Shown here: positions 11,399 to 22,293 of the stretch, piece by piece
Numbering within the stretch: position 1 is the first letter of the stretch
How the letters are laid out: each line of letters opens with the position of its first letter
Origin: Anthoceros angustus
Taxonomy: Eukaryota > Streptophyta > Anthocerotopsida > Anthocerotales > Anthocerotaceae
DNA: 64,000 nt
Assembly: GCA_010909165.1 (NCBI GenBank)
Contig: VJWM01000235.1
Coordinates: 1 to 64,000, forward strand
Reading direction: 5' to 3'
Notes under the pieces: generated by a model
The model's database searches: none
Told to the model about the DNA's origin: nothing
The model's input: only the letters and a program-made list of their open reading frames with translations
Program-made: the position numbers and the translations under genes

Positions 11399-12289
11399 CG
11401 CTCCCGACCGCGCTTCCCGCCAGCCTAAGCTTGCATCCAGGACGACTCATTCTGCTGCTGCCCAACTATGACATGAATCTCCTCCACTTCGACCCTGGGC
11501 CTGGAGGCCGTTCCGATCCTGTCTTGGTCACCTCTTCCGCTGCCAGCATCCATCCGCAACGAAGCCCGAACCAACAGCTCCTCTCTTTCTTCTCTCCCCA
11601 CACCAGGTCCTGTAGTCTAGTCTGTTACCAACATATTTAGAGACTGTACATCCAGTAGGTATGAGCAGACTTACTCCATCCTGTACACGCTCGATTCACC
11701 GAATTCCAAGAGCGTCAAGGGGAGAAGTTTTAAGTAGCCCTGGCAGGTGACGTCCTGTACTCAATGCCATCTGGCCTGCCTGACCATGCCTGACCGAGTT
11801 GACAATTTCGTGGCCGAAATCAAAGAAGAAAACAATACTATCACCGTACACGGCGGCAGAGCAGAGCAGAGCAAAGAATGGGCAGGGCGGAGCAGGGCAA
11901 AGTCCCGTCGCCTAAGGCTAACGCAAACTTAATGAGCCCTGCCATTCGTACCGCCCGTGTGCCCACGCACCCCGATGCAAAGCCGAGAGGCATGAGGCCG
12001 GCATGCCTCTCTTTCTTTCCGGCGTCTCCCTTTCCGGCAACGGGCGTCCGTCGTCGCTCTTCTCAACGGCTCCCTCCACCCTCCTCTCAACGGCTCCCGT
12101 CCGCGCTCCTCTCAACGCCGTCCTCCCGCACCTGCTCACTTGTCTCCGGTTGTCTCTGGTCTCAACCTGTTCACCACGAACTCCCACTGTCCTGTCCATT
12201 TTGAACACATTGTAATAGATTATACACACGGCTTTCAATTATAAAGACACTTAATTCACAACAAGTGCTATGACATCGCTTCTCTACCT
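11399..12289. other. Intergenic region between GT90 gene and Mutator remnant
   Basis: This presumably contains the promoter of the divergent-pointing GT90-like gene (start at 11,398). Short local repeats are present: AGAGCAGAGCAGAGCA near 11,850, and CTCTCAACG three times at 12,060-12,120. No coding region is supported. Confidence 0.4.
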
Positions 12290-14666
12290 CTAGCTTGCGT
12301 TACAAAAAGGCTTCTCCTTTGATAGAGGAGGCCTAGACCATACATTACCGACATCCTGAAGGGCTTGGGACGTTTTCTTGTGTTGGCTTTTGTTCCCTGC
12401 AGATTCCCAAAATGCTCGCTTCCTCTTTGTAGAAGTATCCCCTCCCACATCTTTGACCATATGTGGGGTGATGGCCAAGCCCTCCTCCACAGCTGTAGCC
12501 TCTATGCCCTCTAATGTCCGCATAAAACCTACTACAAGTCCTTAAGCATGGTCCACGAGGTGAGGATGTCGCTCAACTAGGCTTTGTAAGTTCTTGAGAC
12601 TACATCTAAATTGAGCCAAAGCTCGCTCTCGACCGACATTCAAGTTCATATCCTCAGCAATGTCCTGAATGGTTTCACCTGGCACGATATTTGCTACCTC
12701 AACTTGCTCTTCGCATCCCGCTGGTTGTAGAAGCTGAAGTGTTTCAGTGTCTTGTGAGAATTGCTCGCGAGGCTTATGGTGCATAAGCTCCTGCACCAAA
12801 GAAAGTGTGGGCATGAGCTTGTGGAGTAGCATCAGCACCTTAACTTGGTGCTTACAAGTGTGCCCTTGTGCAGCCCAAGGGCATGAGCACGTTGCCCAAC
12901 TTCCGTCAACATTGGAGACCACATATGCCATACCCTCATTGTTCTTGCCTGCAAGGACATAAGCATTTCTATCCTTTGCAGTTGGGAGAAACACAAACAT
13001 ATCCACTATTTTGGCAGCCTTAGCCACTGCATGCTCTACCATACGTTCAAGCTTGCTATTTCGAACGAAGCCATGCTCCTTACACTGTTGTTGATACCAA
13101 AAGTGCACATCTACTCATCTACTAAAATATCTAGAAGCCAATCAACACGCCTACCTCAGAATAACCGCAGGAAGCTCTCACCTTCAAATGAAGATGGTAT
13201 GCTTCAATCGAGCTATTGTCTTGCCTGCGGCACCGTCTGACTTTGAGCCACATGTGTATGATGTTGCCCCACTGGTGCTTGAAGTACTTGATGAAAGCTG
13301 GAAAGAGTGGCTCATATTGGACATACAGATCTACCAATTTGAGCTTTGCTGCTTCCTCTGAAATGTGTGGTGACCCTCTGAGGTACATAATGTCACCCAA
13401 CTTTTGCATGATGTCCGCCCTTGCCTGCCCATTCTTCACTTTCTGCAATAAGTTTCGTAACCATGCACGCCTTACGTGCCAAAGGCATAAGAATACCAAC
13501 ATGCCATCCCCAAAAATGTACTTGATGGCATTGATCTCCGCTTGGCAGTCATCTACTAAAAACGCGTTGGGCTTCCAAGTTGGGTCTACCAGCGTTGCCC
13601 GTGCCCGCAACACTTGTAACCATTTGGACATTCCCGCTCCATCAACCTCCTTGCACAACACCCAAGCCACTGGAATCCCGTTCATGAAGTTATCGAACAC
13701 CAACAAACTGACCAGCTAGAAATGCCACTTATTCAATCCAAAGGTGGCATCCATAGCTATGATAGAGTTATGCCCCATGTAACCATCATCTCCAACATGA
13801 ACGGTGTCTGCACACCGAGCACAAAACTGGTTGGAGCCATGCTTGAAATAGCAGGATTCTCGGGATAGAAAACTAATTGCTGACGTCCATCCAAATACGG
13901 ACACTCTCGTCATTGCTGTAGTATATGTCCGAGTGAGACATAGGCTTCCATATTTTGGACATCCTTTGGTGTCAAAAATCATCCTCGTAAACTTGTAACT
14001 GCATCCTCCGCTGCTTTCTCATGCACTCCTTCTTCGTGGTCAAGCAATATCATTGTTTAGGTACTTGACACAACAACTTGTGCCGCACCCACCTCCTCTT
14101 TTCTTGTGTGGGGCTAGCCAGGTGATGGGATAGGGGACTTGGCATGAGTTCTCCATGATGTAATTCACGTGGCATCCGTGTGAAAACAATCGCAACCTCA
14201 CTTCCACTATGTCAGGCCACTTAAGTAACCGGGTCACAACAAATTGGAAGAGGCATCCACGTTTCTTACTCATCGTTCGACGTCTACTGCCCGCCCCTGT
14301 CTTGGGCCTCACATTTGGAGCAAGGAAAGAAGCCGTCATAGCAGCCTCCCCACGACGGTCATCAGGCCCATACTGACAATGGTAGATTGTCACCTCGCTT
14401 CCTTGTGTGTCTTTGACGTGCTGCTTTGGTTCCGCGGTCTTCACCCAATGACGCAGCTTGATGAAGCAGGTGGGAAAGCAAGCATTTGCTTTCTCACCTG
14501 CAATAAAATCACCTACACGGTCAGCAGGAATGTAAGGCTTAGCGCGCTTCACATTCCTGTGCATTTTCATCTTCCCTTGATGATTGCCCACAGCCCATGA
14601 CAAATGCTCCTTGCTGAAGATGCCGGGTTCCGGTGTCTGCACTTGAGTGTGAGGCAAATGTTCCAT
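12290..14666 (-). pseudogene. Mutator-like (FAR1-like) transposase, broken
   Basis: Reading down the minus strand, 14666-14040 encodes an N-terminal region with Cys/His pairs (CLFQFVV.., LFSHGCHVNYI) like a FAR1 DNA-binding zinc cluster. 13982-13720 ends in IIAMDATFGLNKWHF. 13706-13134 is the MULE catalytic core (LVFDNFMNGIPVAWV, VDDCQAEINAI, CLWHVRRAW). 13108-12545 contains the SWIM zinc finger CSCPWAAQGHTCKH, and a basic tail continues to 12290. It is interrupted by a TAG between the MDATFG and LVFDNF blocks (about 13,719), a frameshift with stops near 13,110-13,133, and a TAA at about 12,543. It is therefore an inactive transposase copy. A domesticated FAR1-like gene is less likely because of the breaks. 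Confidence 0.8.
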
Positions 14667-15919
14667 TTTGCTGACATCACGATATTGGAGAGGCTGCCGC
14701 TCGCTTCCTCGATCGTATTCGTCAAGCTTCCCTCTGAACTGAACTGCATTTGAAGTGGGTTAGAACAGAGAAGCAGAGCAACAGAGTTGGAAAGGAAGGG
14801 GAGAAGTGGGTTACATCACTCGGAGTCATTTTGCATGAGCCCAGCCTGGGCCGCCGGGCCGGGCCGGGCCCTGTCTCCTACTAAACGACACAATTGTCAG
14901 ACGCTTACTTTCTCAACATATGTACCATCCTTTCGAAGGAGTCAGGACTCAGGACCCAGCCCGACAGAATCCCTGCAGCGCTCTGGAAGAGAGATACTGC
15001 TAGCATGGCTCCAATCAATGCTTCTCTCAAATAACCCTCGTTTTCTTTGGATATGGTCATGATGGCAAGTTGACCTCGTCGCATAAGCCTGAACCTGGCA
15101 GGCGTGCAAGGGTCGAAAATGGCCGTCGTGAATGTTGGAACCGTGAGCATGTTGGGTCAACAGCAGGCAGCAGGGAAAGCTTACCTCCTGAGGCAGTTGG
15201 AGCCCTATAATCTCTCGCCACTCTTATATAGGTATTTTTCTGTCTCTGGTTTACACGGTTACACAGTGCCCAACTCTAAAAAATGTGGGACTCTTTCTCT
15301 AACCTGTATCCAGTGAGTGCGGAATCGGAAGCACATGCTTGACTAGTAGAAGGATGACATTGATATCATTTCCATCATAATATGTGATATTGATAATAGG
15401 TAGTTGAAAGGTTTTCAGCTTGCAGCTTTTGATGAGTACCATGTAATCCCTTCTTCTCATTCTCACTACTGTATTCCGAGGGGTGGTTCAACACGGCAAT
15501 GCCGTAATAATTATTTTTAATTTTTTAAATAATTATTTTTTTGAAAAAAAATAAAGTTCAATATAAATATTTATATTTTTAAAATTTCAACATATAGTTC
15601 CTCATAGTTCTTCATATCAACTTTGTAGTTCTTGCTCAACCTTTCTGACCTAGCACAACAATACAGTACTTAGCACCAATTATACATATCATAGTAAACA
15701 ACAAACAAAATATCAAACTTACACCACAAAATCTCTAGCTGAGTCTTTGGAAAAATTAAAGTCCGCAATCTTCAAATTGTACAACTCCTCTCCTCCCCAG
15801 ACCCCAAACCTGGACATACAATAGTAGGCACACTTGCGAGTATTATGAATTAGTAACTTCAACCTTGGTTGTACCTTGAGTAAAATCAAAAGAAGAACAG
15901 GGAAAGCTAAATAGCAACT
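14667..15919. other. Intergenic, partly AT-rich; no gene seen
   Basis: The 15,080-15,115 segment shares a stretch of roughly 30 bp (ATAAGCCTGAACCT..GCAGGCGTGCA) with the minus strand at 21,975-22,005 in the OSB-like fragment. From 15,500 to 15,600 there is an AT-rich palindromic run (AATAATTATTTTT and similar). A minus-strand frame at 14,905-15,150 has a hydrophobic segment, but I cannot assign it. Confidence 0.4.
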
Positions 15920-17008
15920 TCACCTTTTTTGAGCCCCTCTTGGAAAAGTAATCTGATGGTCTGGATGGCTGAGGATCAAAAATTCCTCACCATCTGTGAT
16001 GAGTTTTGTCTCGTTCTTGGTAGAAATTATACTCATATCCTTGCTAATCTTCATTGACGCCACAAGGGCAGCATGTGTACCTGTAAAGCATCCATGAAAC
16101 ATATTTATCATGGGGACATGAATTTGCTCCAAAGTGCATTCCCACACAAAGATTCTATTGAATCCATGAAACAATGACATAAGCCTGCCACAAAGAAATT
16201 ACGAATTAGAACCGTGAAAACAGTTTAAGACCAGCCTAAAAACTGAAACAGGTTTTGGAAAATGAAAAGTACAATGACGTTTCATGATAAAAACGTTTTC
16301 CATCCCTTGTACTTCGAAGGGATGGAAAAAACGCATTAGAAGAAGGTTAAGATCCTTAACAAGTATGTCTTCAATCGCAGCAACCCATCGTTTGACACCA
16401 CTGATCTTCAAAAAATTTCGAAACCTACTCTTGACCCAATTATTTTGCTTCTTACTACCACTAACCCTACCCGACATAGCATCCTTAACAGCATTTTCAG
16501 GAAAATCTGGGTCAAACCCTTGTTCAACACAACTAAAACAGTCAACTTCATCCTCACACACTGAATGGTCATTAAGGTTAGCTTTCATATGCTCATACAT
16601 TTCATAACATTCATCATCAGGAACCACTTCAAGCACATGCAAATCATCAGGTAAAGCAAACTCACCAACATCAGAGGTTTTCCCATTTGGCTGCAACTCC
16701 AAAGATTTTGCCAGGCAGACATATCTAATCTGCAAGCACTCTTTAGCAGCATTCAAAATTGAAGGATCTATAGTAAGCAATCTAGTAGACTCCCCAACAA
16801 AATGCACCCCTCTCTCTGTAACAGGCACATAGTTAGTCATCTCAGTCAAGGGCCCTTCAACCATATGCAGAGGTTGCGTATTCAGTCGTTCTCTTTTCTC
16901 ACAGTACTCTGCAGCACACCGAGCAGCTTCCTTCCTTGAGAACTGCCTAGGAGGACCCGACATTGATTGAAAAGGAACTAGGAAGGTTCCCTCATTGTTG
17001 ACCACCAT
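15920..17008 (-). CDS. Unrecognised protein, possibly two exons
   Basis: The main frame 17008-16199 (269 residues) starts with ATG and looks protein-like: EAARCAAEYCEKRERLN, TNYVPVTERGVHFVGES, and an acidic DDECYEMYEHMKANLNDHSVCEDEVDC. A second frame, 16180-15920 (86 residues, beginning MSLFHGFNRIFVWEC), follows in the same direction and could be the next exon. I recognise no domain. The composition (Cys, acidic clusters, no low complexity) argues for a real or recently lost gene, perhaps a transposon accessory ORF. No breaks lie inside the main frame. Confidence 0.4.
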
Positions 17009-17034
17009 CCCATCAATAGAAGAAGAAGAAGAAT

Positions 17035-17235
17035 TTTATTTAAGTCCACTAGGACGGATTTCCGTCATGGGACTTGGTACTTAACAACTTGTACCATGGT
17101 ATGCCTAAGCTACTTGCACCAAGGGCATCCATTCCCTTTAGGCACCCCATCTAAGTACCGATCCAAGCGCAGGATGCTTAATAATCACGTGCTTATAAAT
17201 GTGTGTCCATTTTGGCCTAAGCCATTTGGACCTTC
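17035..17235 (+). repeat. Dispersed repeat, copy 2 (first copy near 1,380)
   Basis: It shares ordered blocks with 1378-1555, ending in GTGCTTATAAATGTGTGTCC. The two copies lie about 15.7 kb apart in the same orientation and are well diverged, so the family is old. Confidence 0.6.
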
Positions 17236-20200
17236 AATAGCTCCATCCACCTTCTCACCCAAAGTGTTTCCAGTAGTATGAAATGGGCTTTGCTATGACC
17301 TCAGTAGTGGTCTTAGTCTTCTGGGGCTCTGGTGGCCTTTCCATCCTTGCCTTCGGAGGCTTTTGCAAAACAAAAGAGGTAAGTATTTATTACAATAGAT
17401 TTAAAAAGATCAAAACAGGGATTGACTATGACATTATTATCCAGAGGATGAGATGTTCCTGCTATATAACTCAAAGCGATTATAATAGACAAGGTTAGAA
17501 ATGACTCAACAAGCAAATAGAACAGGTTTCCTTGGACATCAAGAATATGGCAAAACCTCCATGAATTCTACAACCCATCTACATCCCAGAAAGAATTAGA
17601 AAAGCCATATAGCCATCTAACGTCAACACCAAAAAAAACTATAAACAAAAAAAAAAAGAAACCCAACAAGTCGAATCTTCAATCTAAAAGGAAAACCCCA
17701 ATAATGGAATGGTCCTACACATGAAGTGATGTATTAGTGACTGTGAGATGGGTGATATATACTGGACAAAAAAAAAAATGTATGTATTTAGAACAACTGA
17801 ATTTTGAATCACTTACAAAAAAAGAGGTGGAAAGTTTGACTTGACAAATGACCTCAAATCCAAAGCAATCCTGCTCCAAAACAATCCAGATTTATCGATA
17901 AACAATATAAACAAAGATTATCATATAGTCTAAGGGGCAAGGCTTGGACTGGGCATGATACATATCAAACAAGATTTTTCATTGACACATCCAAAGAAAA
18001 AAACACAACCACAATGTTAAGAACGATACTTTCTCATCTCTTGCAGATTGCTAGATTTGGAAAATTTTGACTGGTGTCATTTAAAAATCAAGGTAGTCCT
18101 GCTTCAAAACAGCCAAGTTGAAATAGTCAGCAGAGGTGCAACGGGGCTTGAACTGAGCATTACACACAACATTCAAACAGACTATTTCAATTAAAACAGC
18201 GCACAACAACCTGGCCGGACACTTTTATCCCAATAATAGAACTAATCACCTTCCAAAAAAATCCCCTGACACAATACGCACAAAAACTATTACTTCTCAA
18301 TTTAAAATGAAACAAGAACAGAGCGCATATGTTACTGTGGATAATTTACTAAAGAGGAGGATACACTGAGGAGCTGTGTATGTTTGTGTGAGATTGCAGT
18401 TAGACTTGGTGCCATAATTGATTGTTCAAGCAACATGTTTGTGTCCGCTTGAACCAGGTGTTTGAAACTCAACCTCAATGTAAGCAGGAGTTGAATCAAA
18501 GCGGAAAAATGATCAATTTTGGTGAGTTCTATTGTAGTGGTGATTGGTCGATGCTTTTCCTATTGAAAACTTCCACGCCACAGATTTCCCGTTCTTGGAC
18601 ATCTTGTGCGTCCATGCGTTTGCAACCTCGTCTTATCCGGATGCTTGGCTTGTTGTTTTGGGTAGGATTCTTGCTTTTTTTTTTTGCTGTTGGGTTGAAA
18701 AATCATTTTTATTTGGTTGTGTAGTTATGAAGTGTCCGACAATCATTGCGAGAAGCCTTTACTACCTCTAGTGCCGTCATATAAAAGAAGCATAAGTATA
18801 TTTCAATGTACCTGTGAGTTTCCTTCATTTTTATTGTAGCCAATCAAAATATCTTCTTGCACATTTTGTTTTGCTTCACCCTTGTGGCCGGTTGTGAGAA
18901 CGTTGTTTGCTTCATCAGTTTTAACGGGTTGTTTCCTTTTCGTTATACACATGTCTGATGTGGGTTTTAATTTGAATTGAACCTTGCTGGCTGCGCAGTA
19001 ACCAGATCACAATTCAGAGTAAGCTTTTTGGCATTTCATTCAAAGCTTTTAATATTGATTCTCTCACAGTTCAACTTGTTTGCATTTTTATTCTAATAAT
19101 GCTTGACTGTGCCTGTAGTTTACTTCAAGGGCCGCGATCAACACATGTCAACGCGTTTGCATTCACAGTGTCTCACAACTACACATCTGCGTGTTGACAA
19201 TTTGTAAGTTGTGTCCCTCACACATCGTTTCTATCAACAAAGGTGTTTTCTGAATAATCCAATTCAATCTGATTGTCCTGAACATGTCGTTTTAATTTCA
19301 TTCTGATTTTCCAAGGCTTGATTACAAAACACTAAGTATTAGCAATCACGGAGTTTGTTTAAGCATTTTCTTGTGTGACCATCTTTGCAGGCAATATCCT
19401 ATGATTCAGTCGATAAAATGGTTGATGTGCGCAATATGCGCCACCTGCGTGACTAATTGATGCAGGTTGTTAACAACACTTACCAAAAAACAGAGGCCAT
19501 TGAAACTAAAGTCAACCAAATAGGGGATATGTGTGAACACTTGGAAACCATAGTGGACTAAATCCTAGTCAAAGTCTACAATGTGAACAACATTCCCCCC
19601 AAGTGGTCCTCAAGTCCGCTACGTAGCAAACTTTCCCAATATCATTTTATTGGGGATATAGAGGACATTCCAATTATGATAGAAGACAAGATCCTAGCAA
19701 CAATGATCTTCAGTAAGCTAATTAAGTTTATTCTAAGTAATTGATATCGATTGCAGAAAATCAGAAACTGGGACAATCTTTTAACTTTTATGAAGCCTAT
19801 TTCAGAGCCTTAGTAGGCAGCCCTTTACTGGGAATTGGCAAACAAAAATGAAGACAGCAATACTTAATCAATGTAATTTTTATTTCACAGATTCATAAAT
19901 ATATTTAAATTATTTATGAATTGTATTTACTTATTTATTATTTAATTTATTACAGACAATTGATGATAAGCATTTTGGAAATAGCTCCAAGCATCCTGAA
20001 AATTTTGAAGTGAAAGGATAGAATATTTTAACCCACAAGACTGAACAGTGAACGAACTTTTTCAGTATCAAACTTGGACTTACAATTAAAAAATCAATAT
20101 TTACTGTAGAGAGAGATAAAATTCTGTATAGACTTGTTAGCCGCTGCAGCAACCTGTCCATACTGGGCTCCTTACGTCGCCCTGCAGTCGAGAAAGGAGC

Positions 20201-20430
20201 GGGTCTTGCCTCCTATCCCGGTGGCGCATTTTACGCCGCAGAACTGGCGCCGGTCGGGTGGAGAATACACAACATAATTCAAATCGGTCGGGAATTGAAC
20301 TACGTTGTGTATCCATGGGTCGGGAATTCAACTGGCGCCGGGTCCCTCCCCGCCCCAGTTCCGTAATACGTACCTTCTATCCACTGAATAATAACGATAA
20401 GAGTAATACTAAAACTGGCATTCTTGCTGC
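17236..20430. other. AT-rich gene-free stretch
   Basis: About 3.2 kb with no recognisable gene. It contains many short A- or T-runs. Only scattered, broken protein-like phrases appear (for example on the plus strand near 18,540-18,720 and 19,400-19,560). At 20,225-20,345 two GGCGCCGG-containing blocks flank inverted, partly repeated text (GTCGGG.., AATTCAA). This may be a small transposon remnant. Confidence 0.45.
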
Positions 20431-21713
20431 TCGCTGGGGAGCACCAGCAACTCCTCTGCTCAGAACAGGGATGGTTTCTGTTTTGATGAGAGTTGCAGGC
20501 CTTTTACAAAGACATCAAGCCCACAACATTGCTTTGGCCCTCACATGATAATAGCATCTTCTCTGCCTCATCTAAATCGCCAGCACGCCCAAGAAATCAA
20601 TCATGCAGGTGTATTGCTCAATAGTAGGTTTGATGCCATGCTGTTCAGCCATGGAATCAAAGTGGTGGCCACCCTCGAGGACCAGTTCCTCATGACTGCA
20701 TGATTCTAAAAGGCAAGTAAAAGTAGTACCATCAGGCTGAATACCAGCAACTAGCATCTCTTCAAAACAAGCTAGAGCCTTGTGACCACCATCACAAGCA
20801 CCATACCAGATATCAGGGGGGTCCACGTGACCACATTCTTTGTGTTCATGCTGTCAAAACTTAGCGTGCATCTTCCATTCACCACACTTTGCATATATGT
20901 CCACCAGGCAGGTGCCCACCACTTCGTCATCCAGCAGTCCTCTTCCAATAATCTGCGAGTGCACCTGCCTGCCCTTCTGTAAGGCACCAGTGCTTGAACA
21001 GGCCTTCAGAAGCCAAGAAAAAGTAACAAGGTTAGCCAAAAGCAGGCCCTTCAGCTCGGATCCATTTGTCCATACACAACAAGCGCCTCTTGACCGTCCT
21101 CTTGCTGTGCATACCCAGCGATCAGCGCTGTCCATGTCACAACATCCATTGAGGCCAAGCTGTCAAAAACCTGGCGGCATCTTCCAGTTCACCACATTTT
21201 GCATACATGTCCACTAGGCAGGTGCCCACCACTACGTCATCAGCAGTCCTCAAACGACTATCCGTGAGTGCCTTCCTTAAGTCGTCAGTACTACCACAGG
21301 CCTTCAGAAGGCAAGAAAAGTAACATGGTCAGTCAAAATGAGGCCCGCCTCCTCCATTTGTCCATACACAACAAGCGTCTCATGGCCAAGCCCTTGCTGG
21401 GAATACCCAGCAATCAGCACCGTCCATGTCAACACATCCTTTGTGGCCATGCTGTCAAAAACCTTGCGTGCATTTTTCAGTTCGCCACATTTTGCATACA
21501 TGTCCCCCAGGCAGTTGCCCAGAAACAAGTTTGTAGGAATGCCACTCTGCACCACATCACAGTGCACTTTTCTGCAAGATTCCAAGCGGCGGCAAATGCA
21601 CAAGCCTGAAGGGCAGCTACAAAGACGTGACCATGGGCCTTCTCTCCTGACTTCCGCATCTCATGGTCCAGTTGTTCCGTGATAACATCTAGTTTGGCTA
21701 TCCTGCTGGACAC
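20431..21713 (-). pseudogene. PPR-derived repeat, copy C (frameshifted)
   Basis: Minus-strand reading gives successive PPR blocks. GHVFVAALQACA (about 21,640) is followed by VDMYAKCGE-type text near 21,500, then KNARKVFDSMATKD and VLTWTVLIAGYSQQGLGHE (21,480-21,380). VTFSWLLKACSSTGALQKGRQVH follows (21,030-20,960), then VGTCLVDIYAKCGE (20,910), and PDGTTFTCLLESCSHEE with HFDSMAEQHGIKPTIEQYTCMIDFLG (20,740-20,590). Frame switches separate most blocks. There is an internal duplication, since the MYAKCG/VFDSMA/LIAGYAQQ set occurs twice. The tail to 20,431 is shared with copy A. It is the longest of three copies of one decayed PPR (PLS-class) gene. Confidence 0.75.
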
Positions 21714-21948
21714 GTCCTTGCCTCCTCTAGCCTACCTCCACATGCATACATGCGCAAGATATGGTTCCCCAAGATATGTGCATTCGACTCGTACCCAAGT
21801 TTGACAGTCCTTCCTAGCTGTACACAGTTTCAGCACAGTGCAAAACAGCGACTGAGAAATAGTAGAGTCTGTCTGCGCCAGAGATTCCAGGGCTCCAACG
21901 GCCACGGCAAGCTTCCCCTAGTGACATAACGTGCTCAAGGTTACAAGA

Positions 21949-22293
21949 TTACAGCAGTAATGACGCCCAATTCCGAACCTGCACGCCTGCAAGGTTCAGG
22001 CTTATCCGGAGAGCTGGACTCGGAAGTGGAGGCACCAATAGCCATCTGCATATCCAAGGAGACGAGCTGCTCATCAAGCCAAGCTGGCTTAACAGGATAT
22101 TTAACAACGGCACCCTGCCAGACCACTTCCGCCGGACGTCAGGCGAACGGGAGCTCTTATTATCTCGCCTTTTGTCCCACCACATGGTAGGGTCCAGAAA
22201 AAAATGTTGCCACAAGCTGCACCTGGAGCCTGTGGTTGCCAGGGGTTTACTCCCTAAGATGAGGTGAGCGGGAGCTCCTCGTCGAATCCCCAA
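21949..22293 (-). pseudogene. OSB-type organellar ssDNA-binding fragment (PDF motif)
   Basis: The minus strand near 22,215-22,125 reads LWQHFFLDPTMWWDKRRDNK followed by SSRSPDVRRK. This fits the PDF motif of plant OSB proteins (W..FF..P..WWD.R..K....PDF.HK). A frameshift then moves to a frame reading VKPAWLDEQLVSLDMQMA, which resembles the segment that normally follows the motif. OSB proteins bind single-stranded DNA in mitochondria or plastids and limit recombination. I cannot find the upstream OB-fold, so this is a fragment. The start of the motif region is copied again at 23,218 onward by a tandem duplication. Confidence 0.5.

Noticed and set aside
10068-11428. Two long alternative frames overlapping the GT90-like gene
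   Set aside because: Shadow frames in GC-rich coding DNA. Only the frame carrying the CAP10 signature makes sense.
20225-20345. LTR junction with a TGGCGCC-type primer site
   Set aside because: The GGCGCCGG blocks are inverted relative to each other, and no LTR pair or target duplication could be found.
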